NCBI GenBank assembly: GCA_013696015.1
Contig: JACCZI010000172.1
Location: 1 to 5,550, forward strand
Reading direction: 5' to 3'
DNA: 5,550 nucleotides
From: Nocardioidaceae bacterium
GTDB lineage: Bacteria; Actinomycetota; Actinomycetes; Propionibacteriales; Nocardioidaceae
Shown here: positions 1-4,016 of the stretch, piece by piece
Layout: the number at the start of each line of letters is the position of its first letter
Position numbering within the stretch: the stretch's first letter is position 1
Program-made: the position numbers and the translations under genes
The notes under the pieces: generated by a model
The model's input: the letters and a program-made list of their open reading frames with translations, nothing else
Told to the model about the DNA's origin: nothing
The model's database searches: none

Positions 1-64
1 GGACCACAGTCCCGCCGTCACAGCCCAGCACCTCGTCTAACAGCTCAACCGCTCTCTCGAACAT
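1..64 (-). CDS. Start of a leftward DNA-damage-inducible gene (partial, runs off the window)
   Basis: Reading the minus strand from the ATG at 64-62 gives 21 open codons to the window edge: MFERAVELLDEVLGCDGG, then TVV. The case for a gene rests mainly on what precedes it. A LexA box overlaps the ATG, and a RecA-NDp-like promoter sits so that transcription would begin at or next to the A of the ATG, giving a leaderless mRNA. The visible N-terminus looks like an amphipathic helix. From general knowledge, actinobacterial 13E12-repeat/DUF222 HNH endonuclease genes often begin with ATGTTCGA embedded in a LexA box and are induced by DNA damage, so that family is my best guess. It cannot be proved from so few residues. 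Other SOS genes remain possible. Confidence 0.5.
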   Translation of the reverse strand, partial: MFERAVELLDEVLGCDGGTVV

Positions 65-71
65 GTGTTCA
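58..71 (-). promoter_or_regulatory. LexA (SOS) box over the start codon of the leftward gene
   Basis: The plus strand reads CGAACATGTGTTCA. Against the Gram-positive SOS box CGAACRNRYGTTYG, every defined position fits except the last (A for G). The two arms, GAACA and TGTTC, are perfect inverted repeats. The ATG of the leftward gene lies inside the box (62-64). LexA bound here would cover the predicted transcription start and the start codon, so repression would lift when RecA triggers LexA self-cleavage. This is a sequence match only. Confidence 0.75.
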
Positions 72-93
72 TCTAACGCCTACCCACCGACAA
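71..93 (-). promoter_or_regulatory. RecA-NDp/PafBC-type DNA-damage promoter
   Basis: On the minus strand, TTGTCGGTG (93-85) is followed by 8 bases and then TTAGAT (76-71). The published actinobacterial LexA-independent damage promoter is TTGTCRGTG-N8-TAnnnT. All nine bases of the upstream element match and the spacing is exact. The -10 element differs at one base (T for A at its second position). Six bases separate the -10 from the ATG, which predicts a leaderless transcript. PafBC is the activator known to use this motif in mycobacteria. Combined with the LexA box, this implies two damage-responsive inputs on one promoter. Confidence 0.65.
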
Positions 94-356
94 TCCCGGG
101 CCGTAGCTGACCTTATGCACAAAGAGAATCGAACAAATTCTTCTATGCGGTGCTCGTGCGCATCGTCGCGTCCGGTCCGCTGGTCCGCGTGCTCGTGACA
201 CCAATGAGGGAGAGCGCGGCGTCTTCGACGACGGTTTCAGCAGGGACGGGCGTGCGCCCTTGGTACCCCCGCCCCTCACCCACGGAAGGGGGAGCCATTT
301 TTCTGGCCGCGGCGCGGCGAGCGCCGCCACGCGGCACCGGCGATCAGGAGACGGAA
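72..356. other. Intergenic region and leader upstream of mscL
   Basis: About 290 bases lie between the leftward gene start and mscL. The first part carries the leftward damage promoter. A relatively A/T-rich patch at 113-145 contains the inverted repeat AGAAT (125-129) / ATTCT (137-141) and is the most likely place for the mscL promoter, but I find no convincing -35/-10 pair. The mscL reading frame stays open back to a GTG at 150, but that extension has low-complexity composition and no MscL homology, so I treat it as non-coding. A hairpin with a T tract lies at 262-302 and is listed separately. I see no RNA gene here. Confidence 0.5.
262..302 (+). terminator. Hairpin followed by a T tract in the mscL leader
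   Basis: CCCCC at 266-270 can pair with GGGGG at 288-292. The stem continues, after one A-A mismatch, with T264-G294, G263-C295 and G262-C296. The sequence ATTTTT follows at 297-302. The shape is that of an intrinsic terminator, but the 17-base loop is large. No rightward gene precedes it, so if it works it would stop transcripts entering mscL from upstream, or act as an attenuator on the mscL mRNA about 55 bases before the start. It could also be chance in GC-rich DNA. Confidence 0.3.
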
Positions 357-737
357 ATGCTCAAGGACTTCAGAGACTTCATCGTGCGCGGCAACCTCAT
401 CGAGCTCGCCGTCGCGTTCGTGATCGGGGCCGCCTTCGCCACCGTGATCGCGTCGTTCGTCACCAACCTGCTGATGCCGCTGGTCGGCAAGATCGGGGGC
501 CGCCCGGACTTCAGCGACATCACCGTAGGTGGCATCCCAGTCGGTCAGTTCGTCAACGACCTGGTGGTGTTTCTCCTCATCGCCGCCGCGATCTACTTCG
601 TCGTCGTGCTGCCGTACAACCGGCTGATGGAGCGCTTCAAGAAGCCCCATGAGGTCGCTGCTGAGGCGACTTCTGAAGAGATCGTGCTCCTGCGCGAGAT
701 CCGCGACCTGATGGCGCGCCGGGAGGATCAGCCATGA
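357..737 (+). CDS. mscL: Large-conductance mechanosensitive channel MscL
   Basis: A 126-residue inner-membrane channel that opens under high membrane tension and releases solutes during hypo-osmotic shock. It acts as a homo-oligomer, a pentamer in studied members. The N-terminal helix (1-11) is followed by the family signature RGNLIELAVAFVIGAAF at 11-27, which begins TM1 (about 14-43, ending in LLMPLVGKIGG). A short external loop (about 49-65) leads to TM2 (about 66-88, ending in VVLPYN). A charged C-terminal helix is visible at 107-122 (EEIVLLREIRDLMARR). The length fits the family. The ATG at 357 is chosen because the protein aligns from its first residue (MLKDF) and CAGGAG lies 6 bases upstream. 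At the position of the M. tuberculosis gate residue Val21 this protein has Phe21, while Leu17 is kept. The gene's 3' end overlaps the convergent small gene by 10 bases. Confidence 0.96.
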   Translation: MLKDFRDFIVRGNLIELAVAFVIGAAFATVIASFVTNLLMPLVGKIGGRPDFSDITVGGIPVGQFVNDLVVFLLIAAAIYFVVVLPYNRLMERFKKPHEVAAEATSEEIVLLREIRDLMARREDQP

Positions 738-874
738 TGGGGCGGCACCTCGCGGCGCAACTCGTCGTCGCGGTCTTCGGGTGACTCACCCCACGACTCC
801 GCAGTCTCGTCACGGGTGACGTCCGGCAACAACGCGCCGGGATCCTGCTCGCCGCGGCTGGGATGTCTAGGCAT
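728..874 (-). CDS. Small acidic conserved-type protein, function unknown
   Basis: A 48-residue minus-strand ORF from the ATG at 874-872 to the TGA at 730-728. The product is hydrophilic with no membrane segment or signal peptide. It contains LLPDVTRDETAESWGESP at 15-32 and ends in RREVPPHHG. Asp and Glu far outnumber Lys and Arg, and there is no Lys or Cys. The pattern LPD-x-TRDE-x-WGE followed by a short PPH(H/W) tail resembles small uncharacterised actinobacterial proteins I recall, but I cannot search to confirm this. No Shine-Dalgarno is visible. A -10-like TATAAC (886-881) ends 6 bases before the ATG, which suggests a leaderless mRNA. The gene lies 48 bases behind the beta-propeller gene on the same strand and converges on mscL. 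No function can be assigned. Confidence 0.7.
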   Translation of the reverse strand: MPRHPSRGEQDPGALLPDVTRDETAESWGESPEDRDDELRREVPPHHG

Positions 875-880
875 ACCGCA

Positions 881-886
881 GTTATA
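881..886 (-). promoter_or_regulatory. -10 element of the small acidic protein gene
   Basis: The minus strand reads TATAAC, close to the TAnnnT/TATAAT consensus, then six bases (TGCGGT), then ATG. This geometry puts the transcription start at the A of the start codon. No good -35 is found 16-18 bases upstream. The TTGACG at 927-922 is too far away, with 35 bases between it and the -10. The gene may also be read from the upstream propeller gene. Confidence 0.4.
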
Positions 887-922
887 GCGCTCGAGTCTCT
901 TCGTGAGCCAGGTTTGGCATCG

Positions 923-1939
923 TCAAGTAGCCGGTCGACTTCCCCACGCGATGTACCGAGGCTTGTTGATGAGCGACGCGATCAGCTGTCGGTCACTGCC
1001 ATCAGGATGGACCTTGTACAAGCCAAACGAGCCGTCCGGCAGTGTGCCCCGGCCTTGTCGATTCTCCAGTCGGTAGACGATCCAGCGTCCGTTGGGCGAG
1101 TACGAGCCGACGAAGGCGTTCACCGTACGACCCTTGTAGTGCGTGAGCCTCCGGAAGCCTGAGCCGTCGGGCCGGACCAGCGCGACGTTGGACGACTTCT
1201 TGGCGTCCGCGAAGTCAGCGTTCACCGTGAGCACCAGATGCGAGCCGTCAGGCGACCAGTCGTGCTTGACGGCGACATTGGCCGAGTAGGAAGTCAGCTG
1301 GCGCAGGTGAGACCCGTCCCAGCGAACGCTGAACAGCGCCTGCTCCACGTCCGGTTCACGCACGCGGACGAAGGAGATGCGCTTGCCGTTCGGGGAGACG
1401 TTGGGGTCGGTGTCGTACCCGGTCTCGGAGAACGGGTTGTCAGTGATCCGACGCAGATGCGTCCCGTCCACGCGCATCACCCAGATGCTGTCGTCGGTGA
1501 AGTCGGGCGTCACGCGTTCGAAGACGATGTGACGACCGTCGGGCGTGAACGCTGGCTGACCCTGGAAACCCCTCGGTGTCAGGTTGCGCCGGTGCCGGCC
1601 ATCGCGGTCGATCAGCTCGATTCCGGCGTGCACTCGGTCGCTGAATTCGTAGACCAGCTGGCGGCCATTCGGCGACCAGTCGGGGTTGACATGCTCGCCG
1701 GGCCGGTTGGTGAGCTGACGCACGTGGGAGCCGTCCGCTCGAATGGTGAACAGCTGCACACCAGTGTCGAGCTGCGCGGAGTAGGTGATCCGGCCGTTGC
1801 GGCCATCCGTTGTTGCCAGGGCCGCCGGAGTCGTGGCCAGCGCCGACATCGCGAGCATCGCGAGCAAGATGGGCGCGAGCAGCCTCCGGATGACACCGCT
1901 CGAGCGGTACGAAGACGTGTCGGCGGGTGCTGTGGTCAT
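923..1939 (-). CDS. Exported PD40/TolB-like beta-propeller protein
   Basis: A 338-residue protein. Residues 1-42 form a Sec-type signal peptide: a basic stretch around R12-R19, a hydrophobic core LLAPILLAMLAMSALA at 20-35, and a likely signal peptidase I cut after ALA at 40-42. There is no lipobox Cys. The rest is a beta-propeller of WD40-like PD40 (TolB C-terminal) repeats. The motif (W/F/Y/V)-S/T-P-(N/D)-G-(R/K/S) recurs at 88-93, 131-136, 181-186, 228-233 and 280-285. Each is paired with a DG-x-x-x-R-x-(L/I)-T strand at 69-77, 113-121, 158-166, 208-216 and 258-266, and a last variant DGSDRQLI at 313-320, so about six blades. The start at 1939 is preferred because AGGA lies 8 bases upstream and the signal peptide follows at once; upstream in-frame Met codons add only low-complexity residues. 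Such propellers usually mediate protein or ligand binding. No catalytic domain is present and the partner is unknown. Actinobacteria lack a classical Tol-Pal system, so the symbol tolB would mislead. Confidence 0.88.
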   Translation of the reverse strand: MTTAPADTSSYRSSGVIRRLLAPILLAMLAMSALATTPAALATTDGRNGRITYSAQLDTGVQLFTIRADGSHVRQLTNRPGEHVNPDWSPNGRQLVYEFSDRVHAGIELIDRDGRHRRNLTPRGFQGQPAFTPDGRHIVFERVTPDFTDDSIWVMRVDGTHLRRITDNPFSETGYDTDPNVSPNGKRISFVRVREPDVEQALFSVRWDGSHLRQLTSYSANVAVKHDWSPDGSHLVLTVNADFADAKKSSNVALVRPDGSGFRRLTHYKGRTVNAFVGSYSPNGRWIVYRLENRQGRGTLPDGSFGLYKVHPDGSDRQLIASLINKPRYIAWGSRPAT

Positions 1940-2081
1940 GGCCGCGTTCCTCTCTGTCGTCACACTCGGCGGTGGCATCGGTCCCGGCGTCCCGGCCGCC
2001 GCTCCTCCGGCACGCTGACACACCGGTTGAGTCGCGAAACATCCCTATTTCTCGGGGGTGTCCCTGTGGCACTATCCGACG
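1940..2081. other. Divergent intergenic region between propeller gene and LuxR-family gene
   Basis: This stretch must hold promoters for both divergent genes. On the minus strand, GAGAGGA at 1954-1948 supplies the propeller gene's ribosome binding site. On the plus strand, an extended -10 TGG-CACTAT (2067-2075) ends 6 bases before the ATG at 2082. A second candidate, TATTTC (2046-2051), ends 6 bases before the GTG at 2058. TTGAGT (2027-2032) resembles a -35 but is not correctly spaced from either. I see no clear palindromic operator. Confidence 0.4.
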
Positions 2082-3119
2082 ATGGGCGCCGCGGTCCGCG
2101 CAACTGCCGAGATCAACGACCAGGCGCGCAGCCCCGCGCCCGGGGCGGAGTTCGCGGACTGCGTGCTGGCGGCGGTTCACAGCATCGTCCGGTTCGACGG
2201 GTACTGCCTTCTCGGGTTGGACCCGGTCAGCGGACTGCGCTCCTTCATGTTCTCCAAGCATGGCCTCAACGATTCGAGGCGCCTCGCCTATAACGAGTTC
2301 GTCGAGCGAGACGTGAATCGGTACGCCGATCTCGGCGCGGCCACCAATCCGGTCGGTGTCCTGAGCTTCGGCGCTGCTCGCGCTCCCTCCAGTCCTCGGC
2401 TGCACGAGATCCTCAGACCCGCCGGCTTCGGCTCAGAGCTTCGGCTCGCGCTGCGCTCGAACGGCATGGTGTTCGGGGCGCTTGTGCTCTTTCGGGAGGA
2501 TGGAAGGCGTCCTTTCACCGAAGCCGAAGCGAGCCTGGCGAACGGCTTGGCCGCTTGTTTGAGCACAGCGGTACGTCGCTATCCGGTTCGCACCGTGACA
2601 GCGTCCCTCGAGGTGCTGCCAGCCGGTGTTGTTGTCCTCGACGCGAACAACTACATCCAGCACTGCACGGATGAGGCAGCCGCCTGGCTCAACGATCTTC
2701 GCGCCGGCGATGGCGATGACCTCCAGGTGGACGATGTGCTGCGGGTCGTCTACGACGTTGCCAACGCCACTCGGCGATCGCTCGCGAACGACCGATCAGC
2801 GACCACGAGATGTGTCACCAGGACGACGAGTGGCCGATGGTTGGCGGTCGAAGGCTCCTGCTGGGAACCCGATGCGGCCGAGGTTGCGGTAACGCTGCAT
2901 GCTGCGACCCTCGCTGAGGTGCTGGCGGAGGCAGCCGCAGGGTACGGCCTCACCCCACGGGAGACAGACGTGTTCAAACTGCTGAGCCGCGGCCTGCCCG
3001 CCAAGCAAATGGCCCGCCGACTGCAGCTGTCCCCGATGACGGTGAACGACCACCTGCGGGCGGTATACCGCAAGGCTCATGTCTGCGGTCGCGAAGCTCT
3101 CCTCGCCCAACTCACATAA
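2082..3119 (+). CDS. LuxR-family transcriptional regulator with GAF-like and PAS-like sensory regions
   Basis: A 345-residue regulator. The C-terminal LuxR/GerE helix-turn-helix spans about 290-345 and begins YGLTPRETDVFKLLSRGL; the recognition helix region is LQLSPMTVNDHLRAVYRKA. The N-terminal part (about 10-165) has a GAF-like pattern, including LRLALRSNGMVFGALVLFRE followed by FTEAEASLANGLA, the usual end of GAF domains. Residues about 170-280, starting ASLEVLPAGVVVLDANNYI, look like a PAS fold. There is no receiver domain with a phosphorylatable Asp, no autoinducer-binding signature and no Walker A motif, so it probably senses a small ligand or redox signal directly. I chose ATG 2082 because of the extended -10 six bases upstream and because the first helix starts there. 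GTG 2058 would add MSLWHYPT and is the alternative; neither has a Shine-Dalgarno. It is divergent from the propeller gene, which is a plausible but unproven target. Confidence 0.9.
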   Translation: MGAAVRATAEINDQARSPAPGAEFADCVLAAVHSIVRFDGYCLLGLDPVSGLRSFMFSKHGLNDSRRLAYNEFVERDVNRYADLGAATNPVGVLSFGAARAPSSPRLHEILRPAGFGSELRLALRSNGMVFGALVLFREDGRRPFTEAEASLANGLAACLSTAVRRYPVRTVTASLEVLPAGVVVLDANNYIQHCTDEAAAWLNDLRAGDGDDLQVDDVLRVVYDVANATRRSLANDRSATTRCVTRTTSGRWLAVEGSCWEPDAAEVAVTLHAATLAEVLAEAAAGYGLTPRETDVFKLLSRGLPAKQMARRLQLSPMTVNDHLRAVYRKAHVCGREALLAQLT

Positions 3120-3126
3120 ATCCGCC

Positions 3127-3142
3127 GGCCACCCTTGTGGCC
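3127..3142 (+). terminator. Short hairpin after the LuxR-family gene
   Basis: GGCCAC at 3127-3132, loop CCTT, then GTGGCC at 3137-3142 form a perfect 6-base-pair stem starting 8 bases after the TAA stop. No T tract follows, which is common for terminators in high-GC actinobacteria. It is placed where transcription of the regulator should end. Confidence 0.45.
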
Positions 3143-3260
3143 CAATGCGTCGGCGCGACCCATTCAGGCCGCGACTGGTGCAGTACCCCAAGCGCGATCG
3201 GATGACCATCTTGCGCCACTCGGGACGTGGGGTCAGCAGATTGTGTGCCACTGGGCAGGG

Positions 3261-3291
3261 GCGCAAGCGCGCCGCGGAATTGAGCTTGCGC
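3261..3291. repeat. Inverted repeat GCGCAAGC / GCTTGCGC upstream of the tetR promoter
   Basis: GCGCAAGC at 3261-3268 is the exact reverse complement of GCTTGCGC at 3284-3291, with a 15-base spacer. A further copy of the core, GCTTGCG, follows at 3295-3301. The right arm overlaps the proposed -35 element, so the repeat could be a second protein-binding site or a hairpin. Chance is possible in this GC-rich stretch. Confidence 0.35.
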
Positions 3292-3314
3292 GCCGCTTGC
3301 GGCGGCGCTACCGT
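3286..3314 (+). promoter_or_regulatory. Promoter of the tetR-efflux operon
   Basis: TTGCGC at 3286-3291 and TACCGT at 3309-3314 are separated by 17 bases. The first keeps the TTG of a -35 element and the second fits the actinobacterial -10 consensus TAnnnT. The predicted transcription start, near 3320-3322, falls on the left edge of the palindromic operator. That is the expected layout for repression by the operon's own TetR protein. Confidence 0.5.
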
Positions 3315-3320
3315 GCTAGA

Positions 3321-3343
3321 TGGAACGAAACTGTTTCGTTTCA
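3321..3343. promoter_or_regulatory. Palindromic TetR operator
   Basis: A 23-base odd palindrome centred on T3332. The inner 17 bases, AACGAAACTGTTTCGTT, are perfectly symmetrical. The flanks add two further matching pairs and one mismatch (G3323/T3341), so 10 of 11 pairs match. It starts about 7 bases after the -10 element and lies 33 bases before the tetR start codon. Position, length and symmetry fit a TetR-family dimer binding site that controls its own operon. It is the clearest dyad symmetry in the right half of the window. Confidence 0.75.
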
Positions 3344-3376
3344 ATAGGACCAACCCAGCATGAACGGCAGGGCATC

Positions 3377-3982
3377 ATGCCAAGCCTCACCGCGGACTCG
3401 CGACGACCCCGCGTCACGGGGGACCGCGAGAACGAGCTGCTCGACGCCACGCTGCGGGCGCTCGCCGAGGTCGGGTACGACCGGCTGACGATGGACCACG
3501 TCGCCGCCGAGGCGCGGGCCAGCAAGGCGACGCTCTACCGGCGCTGGTCGACCAAGGCCGAGCTCGTCATTGACGCGATTTCCCGGGCGAAAGGCATGCC
3601 CGACGCGGCGATCCCCGACACCGGCACGCTGCGCGGTGACCTGCTGGCGGCGGCCTGCGGCAAGGCCGGCTGGACGGCCAAGCTCCCGATGTCGGTGCTC
3701 GGTGGTGTCATGACCGCTCTGCACACCGACGAGGAGCTCTCCGCCGCGTTCCGGGAGCGCTTCCTCGCACCGCGGATGAAGGCGGCCCGCGCCATGTTCG
3801 ACCGTGCTCGCGAGCGCGGCGAGATCCCCGACGACGTGGACGTCGAGCTGTTACAGATGGTGCTGCCGTCCATGTGCAGCCACCACGAGTTCGTCCTCGG
3901 CCACACCATCGACCACACGTTCGTACGCCGGGTCATCGAGCATGTCGTGATTCCGGCCGCCTGTCATACCGATCACGCCTGA
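3377..3982 (+). CDS. TetR-family transcriptional repressor of the adjacent efflux pump
   Basis: A 201-residue protein of normal TetR length. Residues about 16-66 form the N-terminal DNA-binding domain. It begins RENELLDATLRALAEVGYDR, and the helix-turn-helix follows at 37-66 with LTMDHVAAEARASKATLYRRW and then the usual STKAELV. The remaining all-helical region (about 70-201) is the ligand-binding and dimerisation part, which is variable in the family and does not reveal the ligand. Start 3377 is chosen because CAGGG lies 4 bases upstream and the protein begins near the HTH as usual. The frame is open to an ATG at 3320, but that codon touches the operator and transcription start and would add 19 residues that look unlike coding sequence. 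The transporter gene starts 34 bases after the stop, so the two are almost certainly co-transcribed. The likely role is ligand-released repression of both genes through the operator at 3321-3343. Confidence 0.93.
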   Translation: MPSLTADSRRPRVTGDRENELLDATLRALAEVGYDRLTMDHVAAEARASKATLYRRWSTKAELVIDAISRAKGMPDAAIPDTGTLRGDLLAAACGKAGWTAKLPMSVLGGVMTALHTDEELSAAFRERFLAPRMKAARAMFDRARERGEIPDDVDVELLQMVLPSMCSHHEFVLGHTIDHTFVRRVIEHVVIPAACHTDHA

Positions 3983-4016
3983 CCACCGACCAACCACGTC
4001 TGCGAAGGACCGTCGC

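Noticed and set aside
130..143. A second possible LexA box, CGAACAAATTCTTC
   Set aside because: Three defined positions of the box differ and the right arm is not GTTYG, so it is more likely chance or part of the A/T-rich promoter patch.
150..356. N-terminal extension of mscL from the GTG at 150 (195 residues in total)
   Set aside because: The extra 69 residues are low in complexity and unlike MscL. The ATG at 357 has a good ribosome binding site, and the protein matches the family from that residue.
734..784. A 16-residue ORF (MMGRHLAAQLVVAVFG) overlapping the mscL stop by ATGA, suggesting translational coupling
   Set aside because: It is very short and lies antisense to the better-supported 48-residue gene, so it is probably a shadow.
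872..925. The propeller gene stop codon is in frame with the small gene, with 16 open codons between, hinting at readthrough or a split gene
   Set aside because: A shared frame is expected one time in three. The propeller is complete, the small gene has its own -10 and start, and no readthrough signal is visible.
1238..2293. A long plus-strand ORF of 351 codons opposite the propeller gene
   Set aside because: It is the antisense shadow of a gene with clear PD40 repeats. Its product has no recognisable domain, and long open shadows are normal in high-GC DNA.
3120..3319. A possible small gene between the LuxR-family gene and tetR
   Set aside because: The open frames here continue from, or run into, other genes and lack a ribosome binding site or recognisable protein pattern.
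3320..3376. A longer TetR start at ATG 3320, which could be leaderless given the -10 at 3309-3314
   Set aside because: The codon adjoins and partly lies in the operator palindrome, the added residues are unlike TetR N-termini, and the ATG at 3377 has a ribosome binding site.
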